NCBI GenBank assembly: GCA_034423775.1
Contig: CP139918.1
Location: 124,001-188,000, forward strand
From: Alphaproteobacteria bacterium US3C007
Lineage (GTDB): Bacteria > Pseudomonadota > Alphaproteobacteria > Rhodobacterales > Rhodobacteraceae
DNA length: 64,000 nucleotides
Direction of reading: 5' to 3'
Part shown: positions 21,354 through 30,809 of the stretch, one piece after another
Numbering within the stretch: the first letter of the stretch is position 1
Layout of the letters: every line of letters starts with the position of its first letter
Notes under the pieces: generated by a model
What the model was told of the DNA's origin: nothing
Databases searched by the model: none
The model's input: only the letters and a program-made list of their open reading frames with translations
Made by a program: the position numbers and the translations under genes

Positions 21354-22121
21354 ATGCTAGCAGAAAAACACCTCGATGCGCGTTGCATTATTCGGATTTC
21401 GGGAAAAGACAATCGCAGCTTCTTGCAGGGATTGATCACCAATGACATCCATAAAACCGACCACGGTCTGGTCTATGCGGCATTGCTCAGCGCCCAAGGG
21501 AAATTTCAATATGATTTCTTTCTATTCGCGGATGGCGAAGATGTGATGATGGATATTGATGAAGAGATGGCGGGCGCGTTGCAAAAAAAGTTGATGCTAT
21601 ACCGCTTACGCGCTGACGTTCACCTTGAGAAAACAGATTTGAGCGTGGTGCGCGGCGTGGAGAGGGCGCCTGAGGGCGCGCTGCAAGACCCGCGCCACCC
21701 CAAGATGGGCTGGCGGCTTTACGGTCAAGACTTGCCCCCAGAAATGCCATTTGATTGGCAGGCCCATCGCATTCGCTTGGGCATTCCCCAAGCCCCCAGC
21801 GAATTAACACCCGATAGCTATATTTTGGAAATGGGGTTCGAACAGATGAACGGCGTTGATTTCAAAAAGGGCTGTTATGTCGGACAAGAAATCATCGCAA
21901 GAATGAAACATAAAACCCAATTGCGCAAAGGATTGCGCCGCGTCACCTGCGCCGAAGCGGTTGCACCTCACACCCCAATTCTTTCCAAAGGCAAAGAGGT
22001 CGGGTTTATCGGAGCCCAAAGCGGCACTGAGGCCTTAGCCTATCTGCGCTTTGACCGCATCAGCGATGAAATGACCGCGGCCGGCGTGCCCGTCATGGTT
22101 TTAGATCGCTCAGAGGAGTGA
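21354..22121 (+). CDS. ygfZ: Folate-binding Fe-S cluster assembly protein YgfZ
   Basis: A 255-residue protein of the GcvT-like YgfZ/Iba57 family, which helps in maturation or repair of certain [4Fe-4S] enzymes using tetrahydrofolate. The diagnostic motif KGCYVGQE is present near residue 174 with the conserved Cys. The N-terminal segment RCIIRISGKDNRSFLQGLIT is also typical. GGAGG eight bases before the ATG supports the start. The 250 bases between lolD and this gene hold no supported gene. Confidence 0.9.
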   Translation: MLAEKHLDARCIIRISGKDNRSFLQGLITNDIHKTDHGLVYAALLSAQGKFQYDFFLFADGEDVMMDIDEEMAGALQKKLMLYRLRADVHLEKTDLSVVRGVERAPEGALQDPRHPKMGWRLYGQDLPPEMPFDWQAHRIRLGIPQAPSELTPDSYILEMGFEQMNGVDFKKGCYVGQEIIARMKHKTQLRKGLRRVTCAEAVAPHTPILSKGKEVGFIGAQSGTEALAYLRFDRISDEMTAAGVPVMVLDRSEE

Positions 22122-22255
22122 AGATTTAGTGTTTTATACACATCTCAATTACCATCTGCGCGACCGCCCGATGTGCTGGCGCCCGCGTCACAAGCCTCTA
22201 TCCGAACAGATGCAGCCGCTACCTCCAGATCGCCTGAAGAGATAGGCTGTATATC

Positions 22256-22927
22256 ATGCCGATCACCTTCAAATTTTTAACCGTAAAATCGATTCCGCGC
22301 TTGTGGTGGAGCGCCCCGCGCGCCTTAACCTTGCGCCCGCCCTTCAGATCATTTCTGGGTCTGGTCTTCGGATTGATCCTTTTTGGCTTGGGAGAGGCGC
22401 TTTTGGTGGCGGCGGGAATCGGCGTCAGCCCTTGGACGGTTTTGGCCGAGGGGGTCGCCAAAACCGCTGGCCTCAGCCTTGGCATCACAACCTTCCTGAT
22501 CAGTCTCAGCGTTTTAATTTTATGGGTTCCGCTGCGCCAAACACCCGGCCTTGGCACGCTGCTCAATGCCTTGATAGTCGCCTTTATGTTGGATTTTTTA
22601 TTGCCGTATCTGCCAAGGTCTGAAGATTTTCTACCGCAGATTTTTCTAGCACTTCTGGGTGTCTTCACCACTGGGCTAGGGGGCGCCATCTATCTTATTG
22701 CAAATTTAGGCCCCGGCCCCCGCGACGGTTTAATGACCGGGCTCCAAGCGCTAAGTGGCCGCCCTTTGGCCTTGGTGCGCAGCGCCTTAGAGATGACGGT
22801 GGTTCTTGCAGGCTTTGCCCTTGGCGGCACGCTTGGCCTTGGAACGCTGTTTTTTGCCTTTGGCATCGGTCCGGCGATCGCATTCTGTCTCAGCGTGCTA
22901 TCGCATCTCTTCAGGCAGCGTAAATGA
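22256..22927 (+). CDS. YczE/YitT-type integral membrane protein
   Basis: A 223-residue membrane protein with about five helices, separated by loops bearing GIGVSPWTVLAEGVAKTAGL and LGPGPRDGLMTGLQALSGRP. This SPWTV-GPRDGLM pattern is that of the YczE family (COG2364). Homologues are uncharacterised; YczE of Bacillus influences bacilysin or surfactin output, so no function is asserted here. The N-terminal 30 residues are basic and may be a poor start choice. It is convergent with efp across seven bases. Confidence 0.8.
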   Translation: MPITFKFLTVKSIPRLWWSAPRALTLRPPFRSFLGLVFGLILFGLGEALLVAAGIGVSPWTVLAEGVAKTAGLSLGITTFLISLSVLILWVPLRQTPGLGTLLNALIVAFMLDFLLPYLPRSEDFLPQIFLALLGVFTTGLGGAIYLIANLGPGPRDGLMTGLQALSGRPLALVRSALEMTVVLAGFALGGTLGLGTLFFAFGIGPAIAFCLSVLSHLFRQRK

Positions 22928-22934
22928 CAGCGGC

Positions 22935-23498
22935 TTAGGCGCGTTCGGAATATTCCATCAGCTCTGTATTCACCACGATATTTTCATCCTGTGCAATAAA
23001 CGGCGGTACCATCACTTTCACGCCATTATCCAAGATAGCAGGTTTGAAACTATTTGCCGCTGTTTGACCTTTGACCACCGGTTCTGTTTCAGCGACTTGG
23101 CACACCACTTTTTGCGGTAGCGAAGCATTTAGCGCTTCTTCTTCGTAAAATTCAACCACGATTGTCATGCCATCTTGCAAAAACGGCCGCCGCTCACCCA
23201 AAAGCTCGGCGGGAAGTTCGATCTGGTCAAAGGTTTCGGCATCCATAAACACAAGCATGCCATCGCTTTCATAGAGAAACTGCTGGTCTTTTTGCTCAAG
23301 CCGGACCTTTTCAACCTTGTCAGCGCTGCGAAAACGCTCGTTAAGTTTTGAGCCGTTGCGCAAATTGCGCATTTCAACCTGAGCAAATGCACCGCCTTTG
23401 CCCGGCTTCACATGATCGACTTTTACGGCGGCCCATAGCCCCCCCTCATGCTCTAAAACATTACCTGGGCGAATTTCATTACCATTTATTTTGGGCAT
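22935..23498 (-). CDS. efp: Elongation factor P
   Basis: Relieves ribosome stalling at polyproline. The 187-residue, three-domain protein starts [20 protein letters not shown]. Domain I has the conserved loop [20 protein letters not shown], in which the lysine before GGA is the position modified in other bacteria. The rest matches the domain II and III pattern. ATG at 23498 is chosen over an in-frame GTG at 23501, since AGG lies upstream and the family starts MPKI. No epmA/epmB genes are seen nearby. Confidence 0.95.
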   Translation of the reverse strand: MPKINGNEIRPGNVLEHEGGLWAAVKVDHVKPGKGGAFAQVEMRNLRNGSKLNERFRSADKVEKVRLEQKDQQFLYESDGMLVFMDAETFDQIELPAELLGERRPFLQDGMTIVVEFYEEEALNASLPQKVVCQVAETEPVVKGQTAANSFKPAILDNGVKVMVPPFIAQDENIVVNTELMEYSERA

Positions 23499-23710
23499 CA
23501 CACACCTGATATAAAGAAGTTGAATTTAAGCTTTGCCCCCCTATATCCACGGTACAGGGGCTTGGCAACCTATTCAAAGAGACGGTATTGAATCGCAAGG
23601 CATGCACAGAGCGCATGGGAGATATGCAAAATAAAGCTACCCGAATCGGTTCAAATAGGTCATAAGCAACGCCACGTCAAAAATACAAGAGCAAGAATAA
23701 AGGACGCGAA

Positions 23711-24031
23711 ATGAAAGATTTTGTGGACGCAACAGCGTTTAACAGCGAGCAAGGCAACCGGGCCCGCAAATTATTTGCAGCTGTGGTTTTGGCTGCTCTC
23801 GATGATGCGATTGCCGATGATAAGAAATATGGCAATGGTCCAGAGCAGATTGCCCGTTGGGCCCGTTCGCGCGATGGGCGCGAAGTACTGTCATGCGCTG
23901 GGATTGACCCGAATGAGCGCGTGGTGAGCGGTTTGATGGAATTTGTCGGCAAAGGCGTCAGAACCTCTGTTGCGCTATCACGCGAAGAAAGCGAACGCCG
24001 CAACGCAGCCGAGCAAGCAGAAGCCGCCTAA
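23711..24031 (+). CDS. Conserved roseobacter protein, DUF6280-like
   Basis: A 106-residue, largely helical cytoplasmic protein with no catalytic motif. The segments RKLFAAVVLAALDDAIADDK, GPEQIARWARSRDGREVLSC and GIDPNERVVSGL are strongly conserved in Rhodobacteraceae in my recollection, where the family is named DUF6280. AAAGGA lies six bases before the ATG. It is monocistronic and ends in a strong terminator (24057-24090), which suggests an abundant independent transcript. The function is unknown. Confidence 0.85.
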   Translation: MKDFVDATAFNSEQGNRARKLFAAVVLAALDDAIADDKKYGNGPEQIARWARSRDGREVLSCAGIDPNERVVSGLMEFVGKGVRTSVALSREESERRNAAEQAEAA

Positions 24032-24056
24032 ACACTACTGGCATGAATTAGATTTT

Positions 24057-24090
24057 AGGCGTTAGGTCTGCGGATCTGGCGCCTTTTTTT
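24057..24090 (+). terminator. Rho-independent terminator after the DUF6280-like gene
   Basis: AGGCGTTAGGTC (24057-24068) pairs with GATCTGGCGCCT (24073-24084) as a twelve-base stem with three G-U pairs and a TGCG loop. A run of seven T follows at once (24084-24090). This is the clearest intrinsic terminator in the window. Confidence 0.9.
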
Positions 24091-24123
24091 ATAAATGACC
24101 CCCGGGTTTTTATCCGCGTGCTC

Positions 24124-24663
24124 TTATCCGTCACTGGCTTTCAACGCGGCGCGCACCTCATGCTGAACCAAGTTGCGCACATTCTTAGTAATTTTTTCGC
24201 CCAGCACACCCCGCAACTCACGCCGAATGATTTCAGAAATCATCAGTTCAAGATCTTCGTTATCCATTTGCAACAGGCTATCCGTGCTCTGTGTCGCGCT
24301 TGAATTTTCCGGTGTTCTTCGTCTGTGATCGCGCGCATGCAGTGGCATGGCAGAAGAAAAGGTTGAAATCTCGGGGCCGTCATCAGCCAGAATACTTTTT
24401 TGTACCTCGGGCTCTGAGCCAGCACCCAAATCGATTAAATCTTCCAGTTTTGCGACTTTATCTTTTAAACTTAGCGTGCGCACAATGCGCTCGACAGCCG
24501 GCTCATGTCCGCCTGCATTGATCCGCAGGGACGGGTCTAAAAACAACCTTTCGGCTTTTTTCTGCAGAACCGGATCCGCAGCTTCACTTTCTTCATCCGC
24601 AATCAGTTGCTTAAGCGATACCAACAGGTCGCTCAGATTCGCTTGTGAAACAGGTCCGTCCAT
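24124..24663 (-). CDS. Hypothetical protein downstream of tolC
   Basis: A 179-residue soluble protein without a signal peptide or membrane segment. The N-terminal 50 residues are helical (LSDLLVSLKQLIADEESEAA), the middle is low-complexity and polar (residues 90-125, probably disordered), and the C-terminus is a conserved amphipathic helix pair (EDLELMISEIIRRELRGVLG, then EKITKNVRNLVQHEVRAALK). The short-helix C-terminus resembles the PopZ/DUF2497 type in general form, but I would not assign it. It lies downstream of tolC on the same strand, after a 114-base gap, and may be co-expressed. Confidence 0.7.
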   Translation of the reverse strand: MDGPVSQANLSDLLVSLKQLIADEESEAADPVLQKKAERLFLDPSLRINAGGHEPAVERIVRTLSLKDKVAKLEDLIDLGAGSEPEVQKSILADDGPEISTFSSAMPLHARDHRRRTPENSSATQSTDSLLQMDNEDLELMISEIIRRELRGVLGEKITKNVRNLVQHEVRAALKASDG

Positions 24664-24777
24664 CCAGATCGCCTTTACCAGTCTTCACAAAAATATAACG
24701 TTGATAGAGTTTACGCACAAGTGAAAGGCAGAAACTGCCGCATAATCACCCTACGCAAGGCGCGCTGCGTATTTAAT

Positions 24778-26178
24778 TCAGGGCGAAAGCGCCTTTAAAA
24801 CACGATCCAGTTTGCTGCCCCGCGCGCTGCGTTTGGTAGGGGCAGATTTCACCAAATTATAATATTCGGCCGGATCAAATTTTTGCACTGGAAGATTTAA
24901 CGATTCTGCCGTGAGCTGACCCATACGCATCAACACACGGTATCCGGCGATCACCTCATCGGTAAGTGAGGTCACACGGTCTGCTTTGGCATCTAATAAT
25001 TCTTGTTCTGCATTCAACACATCCAGCGTGGTGCGCGCGCCCACAGCAGCCTCTTCACGCACGCCTTCAAACGCCACCACCGCGGCACGAATTTGCTCAT
25101 CGGTTGCCGCGCGGCTCGCACGGGCCATCTGCAACAGAGCAAACGCACTTCCCGCCTGTTGCTCAATCTTGGCTTTTGTCACGTAAAGACCGGCCCGCTG
25201 CGCATCACGCCGCGCTTTGGCTTGGCGCACCAAAGCCGACAACCTTCCACCAGAGTAAATCGGACCAGAAGCAGAGACGCCAAAAGAATTTGAATTTGAA
25301 AAATTATCCCCTTCGCTGTCTGAATAGCCCAGCGAGCCTGAAAGCTTTACCGTCATGCCCGTGCCTGCTTCTGCGCGCAGCACGTTTAACTCGGCTTGCT
25401 TGATATCATGCTGCAGCGCGATCAGTTCGGGATGCGCCCGCAACGCCTTTGCTTTTACCTCAGAGGCTTTGCGCGGAAGATTAGGCGCCTTTTTGGGCGC
25501 CGATAATTTTCCCGGCGCCGCGCCGACAGCTTGTTTATAAGATTCTTTTGCCTGAACCAAATTTGCCTGCGCAGCGGCCAGAGCGCTGGTTGACGCAGCC
25601 AAGCGTGCTTCGGCAAAAGCGACATCCGTCTTGGTAATTTCACCCACGTCAAACCGATCCTGCGCAGCCCTCAATTCCTCTTTAATCACGCGCATATTAT
25701 TTTTACGCAGGCCCACGATTTCAATATCGCGGCGCACTTTTACAAAAGCCTCAATCGCTGAAAACAACACTTGTTGTTCAACCAAAATAAGCGACTGGCG
25801 CGTTGAAAGCACCGCTTCCTTCGCGGCGTCTATAGCAAGTTTATTTTGCCCACCATCATAGACTGTCAACGCCGCTGTCACATCAAGGTTTGCGGAATTC
25901 GTGGATATACCCGACGTGGTATTTAGAGGCGCGGTGTTTCTGGAACCAAACTGTCGTTGCAAGCTCGAACTCCAGCTCAGCACTGGCTTTAAGGCCGCAG
26001 CCGCCACCGCTACATCTTCATCTGCCGCGCGCAGCAGAGCGCGGTTTTGCGTGAGAAGGCCCTTGTTATTATAGGCATCCACGAGGGTTTGTTGCAGGCT
26101 TCCAGCCCCTACAGGTGCCGCCAGCACAACCGATAAAATAACCAAGCTTAGTGTTTTGAAAACTTTCATCGTGCACAT
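24778..26178 (-). CDS. tolC: TolC-family outer-membrane efflux/secretion protein
   Basis: A 466-residue outer-membrane trimeric channel component for type I secretion or RND efflux. A signal peptide is visible (MKVFKTLSLVILSVVLAAPV, cleaved after VGA or nearby). The long helical coiled coils repeat twice (TolC duplication), with ALTVYDGGQNKLAIDAAKEA and GPIYSGGRLSALVRQAKARR as the two beta-turn-helix equivalents. ATG at 26178 and ATG at 26169 are both possible: the AAGGG lies three or twelve bases upstream respectively. It is 58 bases downstream of pcm on the same strand, a common alphaproteobacterial arrangement. Confidence 0.93.
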   Translation of the reverse strand: MCTMKVFKTLSLVILSVVLAAPVGAGSLQQTLVDAYNNKGLLTQNRALLRAADEDVAVAAAALKPVLSWSSSLQRQFGSRNTAPLNTTSGISTNSANLDVTAALTVYDGGQNKLAIDAAKEAVLSTRQSLILVEQQVLFSAIEAFVKVRRDIEIVGLRKNNMRVIKEELRAAQDRFDVGEITKTDVAFAEARLAASTSALAAAQANLVQAKESYKQAVGAAPGKLSAPKKAPNLPRKASEVKAKALRAHPELIALQHDIKQAELNVLRAEAGTGMTVKLSGSLGYSDSEGDNFSNSNSFGVSASGPIYSGGRLSALVRQAKARRDAQRAGLYVTKAKIEQQAGSAFALLQMARASRAATDEQIRAAVVAFEGVREEAAVGARTTLDVLNAEQELLDAKADRVTSLTDEVIAGYRVLMRMGQLTAESLNLPVQKFDPAEYYNLVKSAPTKRSARGSKLDRVLKALSP

Positions 26179-26236
26179 CGACCCTTACAATACATAGCGA
26201 CCCTGCCTGAGAAAAGTTTAGCCCAAGACGCGCGCT

Positions 26237-26890
26237 TTACAAGGCAAAATCACGCGCGGCCTGAAAGCCCGGCAAGAGTGGAGCGCCCGCGTTAAATAGC
26301 GCACGCCACGTCACCCGACCGTTCAATTTATACCCAATTTTGGCCGTGCCCAACGCAGCATCCGAGAAAATACACGCGATCCGTCCACCTTCTTTTAGCT
26401 GCGCTACAAGTCCTGGCGGTACCATCTCAACCGCCCCCTCAATAACGATCACATCGTAAGGACCGTGCTGCGCCGCCCCCTCAACCAGGTGTCCAAGCTG
26501 TAAAATAACGTTATCGGCCTCAGCTTCGGTGAGGGCATCTTGCGCCTCTGCAATGCGCTCGGGGGTATCTTCGAGCGCCACAACCGCCTCAGACATCCGC
26601 GCCATCACCGCGGCGGAATATCCAAGCCCAGCGCCGATATCGAGCACCAAATCTGTTTTTTGAAGGTCCAAAGCATCCAACATTTTTGCCAAACTGCGCG
26701 CTTCTAATAAAACGCGGCCATCGCCTAAACCAACATTTTCACCAATATAGGCGGCTTCGCGTTTGTCCCGCGGTACAAATAATTCCCGCTGAACGGTTAA
26801 CATGGCATCGATGATCGGAAATTTGGTTACATCCGAAGGGCGGACCTGGGTATCAACCATCATCAAACGGCGGGCTGCAAAATCACTCAT
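26237..26890 (-). CDS. pcm: Protein-L-isoaspartate O-methyltransferase-like protein
   Basis: A 217-residue SAM-dependent methyltransferase of the PCMT family, which repairs isoaspartyl residues. The motif I sequence LVLDIGAGLGYSAAVMARMS is seen near residue 84. The N-terminal segment RRLMMVDTQVRPSDVTKFPI is typical of the roseobacter branch. That branch lacks the canonical GSGYQTA sequence and may have another protein substrate, so the EC-level function is less certain than the family. It leads the pcm-tolC cluster. Confidence 0.85.
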   Translation of the reverse strand: MSDFAARRLMMVDTQVRPSDVTKFPIIDAMLTVQRELFVPRDKREAAYIGENVGLGDGRVLLEARSLAKMLDALDLQKTDLVLDIGAGLGYSAAVMARMSEAVVALEDTPERIAEAQDALTEAEADNVILQLGHLVEGAAQHGPYDVIVIEGAVEMVPPGLVAQLKEGGRIACIFSDAALGTAKIGYKLNGRVTWRALFNAGAPLLPGFQAARDFAL

Positions 26891-27190
26891 ATTGGCGCTC
26901 TATCAATCTACATTTGCCGGCGTTTTGACATAAAGCACGCGCAGGGGCAACGGCCACATTGATTTTGAGTTTGAAAAATCACGCTTTCCGGCCAGCACTG
27001 TAGATTTCATATAGCCTTTGCCCGAGATATTGCCTTGAGCCGAAACCCAACATAAAAATCGCATCTTTATCGGTTAGAGTTGAAAAGCAACTGGACAAAG
27101 AAATCACGACCGTTACCTTCACCTCCCGAGATGACGCGGCTTGCCCAGGCAGCCGCCATCAAGCGAACAAAAAGGCCGGGGGCGCCAAAT

Positions 27191-28117
27191 ATGAAAATTG
27201 CGATTATTGGTGTGGGGGCGATGGGATCAATTTATGCCGGTATGCTTAGCGAAGCCGGGCATGAGGTATGGGCCATTGATCCCTGGGCGGCGCATGTGGC
27301 GGCGATCAACGCTGACGGCTTGCGCTTGTCAGGGGCAAGCGGTGATCGGGTTATAAACGCGCTGCGGGCCAGCGTTGATATATCGCAAGTCGGACAATGC
27401 GATATCTGCGTGATTGCCACGAAAGCCTCCGGCGTTGCTGCGGCCGCGAAAGCCATTGCCCCTGTCATCGGGCCCGATTGTCTGGTTTTAACCATTCAAA
27501 ATGGCTTGGGTGCAGATCGGCGCCTTGCCCAGCATATGCCGATGCATAACGTGCTGCTCGGGGTGGCTGATGGCTTTGGTGCATCGATGAAAGGCCCCGG
27601 ACACGCGCATCACAATGCGATGAAGCTTATCCGTATCGGTGAAATCACGGGCGGCATAAGCCCCCGCCTCAGCGCGCTGGAAGCGCTGTTTCAAAACGCC
27701 GGGTTCAACGCAAAAGCCTTTGAAAACATTAACACACTGATTTGGGAAAAGTTTTTGTGCAACGTCACCTTCAGCGCGCCCTGCACTGTCTATGAGCAAA
27801 CCGTTGGCGCTTTGATGGAGGATCAGGATCATTGGATGGTTGCGCTGGCTGCAATGCAAGAGGCCTATCAGTTGGGGCAAGCCAAAAATATTGCGTTTAG
27901 CTTCGAAGATCCGGTGGCCTATGTAACCGCTTTTGGGGCGCAGATGCCCGATGCGCGCCCCTCAATGTTATTGGATTTCCTAGCCCAAAAACCCTCTGAG
28001 CTCGACGCGATTAATGGTATGGTTCCTGTGTTGAGCAAAGAACTGGGCCTTCCCACCCCTGTGAATGATGATTTGGTCGCCAAAGTCCGACTTAAAGAAG
28101 CCAGTTTTAAAGGTTAA
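27191..28117 (+). CDS. Ketopantoate reductase-family protein (PanE/ApbA)
   Basis: A 308-residue NADPH-dependent dehydrogenase. The N-terminal Rossmann motif is KIAIIGVGAMGSIYAGMLSE, with TIQNGLG near residue 103 and KFLCNVTFSAPCTVYEQTVG in the C-terminal domain, as in 2-dehydropantoate 2-reductases. The gene is paired with an FAA hydrolase rather than other pan genes, so a catabolic 2-oxoacid or branched substrate is possible. ATG at 27191 is chosen because the family starts MKIAIIG; an upstream in-frame start at 27080 would add 37 unrelated residues. Four bases separate it from the next gene. Confidence 0.85.
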   Translation: MKIAIIGVGAMGSIYAGMLSEAGHEVWAIDPWAAHVAAINADGLRLSGASGDRVINALRASVDISQVGQCDICVIATKASGVAAAAKAIAPVIGPDCLVLTIQNGLGADRRLAQHMPMHNVLLGVADGFGASMKGPGHAHHNAMKLIRIGEITGGISPRLSALEALFQNAGFNAKAFENINTLIWEKFLCNVTFSAPCTVYEQTVGALMEDQDHWMVALAAMQEAYQLGQAKNIAFSFEDPVAYVTAFGAQMPDARPSMLLDFLAQKPSELDAINGMVPVLSKELGLPTPVNDDLVAKVRLKEASFKG

Positions 28118-28121
28118 CGCT

Positions 28122-28967
28122 ATGCTGCTTGCCTCTGCTTTCGTAAAGAATACCCCTGTTTATGGCGTGCTTGGGCCAAGCTTGTTTTTTCCTGCGACTG
28201 CGAATGTTCTAGGGCGCTGGCCCAGCCTAAAAGACCTGATCGCCGATGATGCGCTGGATGTTTTAAAAGCGCAACTGGAGGCGGGCATCGATTTAGAAGC
28301 GGTAACATTGCGCCAACCGATCCCCAATGCTTCAAAAATCATCTGCGTTGGGCTCAATTATCGAAAGCCCTATCCGGTTGACGGGGTCGCGCCGCCAGAC
28401 CCGGAGCATATTATTCTTTTTGGAAAAGAACAAAGCAGCATGGTAGCCCATCACGAGCCGCTGCAGCCCCCCGCTGGCATGGCCGGCCAAAGCTTTGATT
28501 ATGAAGGCGAGATTGCCGTGGTGATCGGCAAGCGTGCGTTTCAAATCAGCGCAGAAACGGCTTTGGACCATGTATTAGGCTATTCCGCCTTGAATGATGG
28601 CTCGGTGCGCGATTGGCAAAAGCACAGCATTTATGCCGGCAAGAACTTTTATCAGTCTGGATCTTGGGGACCGGCAATTCTTACGAAAGATCAGCTGGAT
28701 GATCCGGATGAATTGCGCCTCAAAACCTTTGTGAATGGCGAATTGCGCCAAAGCTGCCGCGCCAAAGAAATGGTATTTTCAGTCGCCGCGCAAATCGCCT
28801 ATCTCTCGCATCTTTTTCCGCTTGAAGCGGGAGATGTTATTGCAACCGGCTCTCCAGATGGGACGGGCGGCGCGCGCAATCCAAAAGCGTTTTTACGCCC
28901 GGGTGACCTTGTTGAGGTTCAAGTTGGCGCGCAGCTATCGCTTGAAAACCGCGTCGCAGATGCCTAA
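28122..28967 (+). CDS. Fumarylacetoacetate hydrolase-family protein
   Basis: A 281-residue metal-dependent enzyme. The FAH fold is recognised from KIICVGLNYRKPYPV near residue 67, the metal-ligand region FDYEGEIAVVIGK with its two Glu residues, the GYSALNDGSVRDWQ segment and SPDGTGGARNPKAFLRPGDLVEV near the C-terminus. Family members hydrolyse or hydrate acylpyruvates, and the substrate cannot be assigned. AAAGG ahead of ATG 28122 and the four-base gap after the ketopantoate reductase-like gene argue for a two-gene operon. Confidence 0.87.
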   Translation: MLLASAFVKNTPVYGVLGPSLFFPATANVLGRWPSLKDLIADDALDVLKAQLEAGIDLEAVTLRQPIPNASKIICVGLNYRKPYPVDGVAPPDPEHIILFGKEQSSMVAHHEPLQPPAGMAGQSFDYEGEIAVVIGKRAFQISAETALDHVLGYSALNDGSVRDWQKHSIYAGKNFYQSGSWGPAILTKDQLDDPDELRLKTFVNGELRQSCRAKEMVFSVAAQIAYLSHLFPLEAGDVIATGSPDGTGGARNPKAFLRPGDLVEVQVGAQLSLENRVADA

Positions 28968-29051
28968 CTCGGCGCGGCGCCCAGACTTGGCGATCGTATC
29001 GGGCGCGCTAGATCTCTCACGTTAAGGTTCTGAAAGTGACGGGAATTGCAG

Positions 29052-29597
29052 ATGACAAAATGGATCTACGGGTTGGTTTTTAGCCTGCTCATCAGCCCCA
29101 GCTGGAGCGATACGAACATGATCGACGCCTTTGAACAGCAGCCAGAACGCCGCTGGCGTTATTTTTCCGATCAAGTGATGGGCGGTTTATCACAAGGCCA
29201 AGCAAATTTTGTTAAAACCGATGCCCGCTTTAGCGCGCATTTATCGGGTTGGGTCACGACGCAGAATAATGGTGGATTCATCCAAATACGCCGCGAGATC
29301 AACGGCTCCAACTACCCTGATGCAAAAGGCGTGACGCTCAAAATTAAAGGCAATGGAGAACGCTATTACCTGCATCTGCGGACAAAACAAACGCGGCTTC
29401 CCTGGCATTATTATCAGGCCAGCTTTGACAGCAGTTCAGACTGGCAAAGCTTTTCCATACCGTTTTCCAGCTTTGAACGATCCGGCTGGGTCTTGGGGGC
29501 GGAAATCGACCCCGCAAGCATTTCAAGCTTGGGTATCGTCGCCTACGGAAAAGATCATCAAGCAGATCTTTGGATAGATGAAATTGGGTTTTATTAA
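29052..29597 (+). CDS. Exported CIA30-family protein
   Basis: A 181-residue protein with an N-terminal signal peptide (MTKWIYGLVFSLLISPSWSD) and a CIA30 (NDUFAF1-like) beta-sandwich domain. The sequence FSDQVMGGLSQGQANFV marks the domain start, followed by KGVTLKIKGNGERYYLHLRT and SIPFSSFER. The domain is named for a mitochondrial complex I assembly factor, but bacterial exported forms are of unknown function. ATG 29052 is preferred to an in-frame TTG six bases upstream. Confidence 0.8.
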   Translation: MTKWIYGLVFSLLISPSWSDTNMIDAFEQQPERRWRYFSDQVMGGLSQGQANFVKTDARFSAHLSGWVTTQNNGGFIQIRREINGSNYPDAKGVTLKIKGNGERYYLHLRTKQTRLPWHYYQASFDSSSDWQSFSIPFSSFERSGWVLGAEIDPASISSLGIVAYGKDHQADLWIDEIGFY

Positions 29598-29723
29598 ATA
29601 AAGATGGTGGCCTCTGATAGGAACGTATCAGCCAAAACGGAGGCATCAAAGCGATCTGCGATTTTTTGATATCCCCACCGCGTTGGGCCTGTTAGGCTTG
29701 GCCCAGCCCAAAAGAGGATGCGT

Positions 29724-30743
29724 ATGAAAAGTTTTTTAGACCCAAGGCAAACTTTGCACAATCCAGCGCATTTCATGTTTAATGGCCGCCAAGCAGAGAA
29801 CCCCGAAACCCCCGCACGTATCGAAATTTTAAAGGCAGGCGCTGAAGCCGCCGGCTGTGCGTTTGAGGCCCCAAGAGATTACGGGCTTGGCCCAATCGGC
29901 GCCATCCATTCTCCGCGTTATTTGACGTTTTTGCAAAATATTTACACCCGGTGGGCGCGAATGAAAGACGGTGGTGATGAGGTGATACCAAATATCCACC
30001 CCGCCAACCGAGTGGATTCTTATCCGGCCTCTGCGGTGGGACAGGCGGGGTTTCATCAAGCCGATACAGCCTGCCCGATTTCAGCCAATACATGGGAGGC
30101 GGCTTATTGGTCGGCTCAATCAGCGATCGCTGGGGCAGAATATATGCTGCAGGGTGGCAGCCACGCCTATGTGCTATGCCGCCCCCCTGGCCATCACGCC
30201 ATGAGCGAATTGGCTGGCGGGTTTTGCTTTTTGAACAATGCCGCTATTGCTGCGGATCTTTTAAGCAAAGCCGGCCGGCGCGTCAGCGTTTTGGACATAG
30301 ACGTGCATCACGGAAACGGAACGCAGAATATTTTTTACCACCGAAACGATGTTTTCACAGTGTCACTTCATGCAGATCCGGCGCGGTTTTATCCTTTTTA
30401 TTGGGGGCACAGCGCTGAAACCGGAGCTGGTTTGGGCGCAGGCTATAACCTGAACCTGCCGCTTCCCCGCCGCAGCGATGATGCCGATTATTTAACCGCC
30501 CTTGCGCAAGCTTTAGAGCAAATTCAAGCCTATGGCACCGATTGTTTGGTGGTTGCCCTGGGCCTTGACGCTTATAAAGGCGATCCCTTTCAGGGCCTTG
30601 CAGTGAGCAGCGAGGGCTTCACCCGAATTGGACAGGCCATCAGCGCTTTGGGCTGCCCGATCCTTTTGGTTCAAGAAGGCGGGTATATTTGCCCAGAATT
30701 GGGCACAAATTTAACGGCAGCTCTCGCAGGCTTTACAGCCTGA
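29724..30743 (+). CDS. Histone deacetylase-family amidohydrolase (acetylpolyamine type)
   Basis: A 339-residue zinc amidohydrolase of the class II HDAC/acetylpolyamine aminohydrolase family. Active-site motifs are seen in order: RPPGHHA (near residue 151), GFCFLNNAAIAAD, VLDIDVHHGNGTQNIFY (zinc ligands Asp and His) and the GLDAYKGDP segment. Bacterial homologues deacetylate polyamines or other small amides. ATG 29724 is preferred because AGAGG lies seven bases upstream; an in-frame ATG six bases earlier overlaps the ribosome site. Confidence 0.9.
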   Translation: MKSFLDPRQTLHNPAHFMFNGRQAENPETPARIEILKAGAEAAGCAFEAPRDYGLGPIGAIHSPRYLTFLQNIYTRWARMKDGGDEVIPNIHPANRVDSYPASAVGQAGFHQADTACPISANTWEAAYWSAQSAIAGAEYMLQGGSHAYVLCRPPGHHAMSELAGGFCFLNNAAIAADLLSKAGRRVSVLDIDVHHGNGTQNIFYHRNDVFTVSLHADPARFYPFYWGHSAETGAGLGAGYNLNLPLPRRSDDADYLTALAQALEQIQAYGTDCLVVALGLDAYKGDPFQGLAVSSEGFTRIGQAISALGCPILLVQEGGYICPELGTNLTAALAGFTA

Positions 30744-30809
30744 TGGCGCAGATCAACCCCACCATATGTTTGCGCATTGGGGCAAAGAATGACACTTCTA
30801 AACATATAA

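Noticed and set aside
23109..23118. A second GCGGTAGC (ops core) on the plus strand
   Set aside because: It lies inside the efp coding sequence on the opposite strand and shows that the eight-base core alone occurs by chance.
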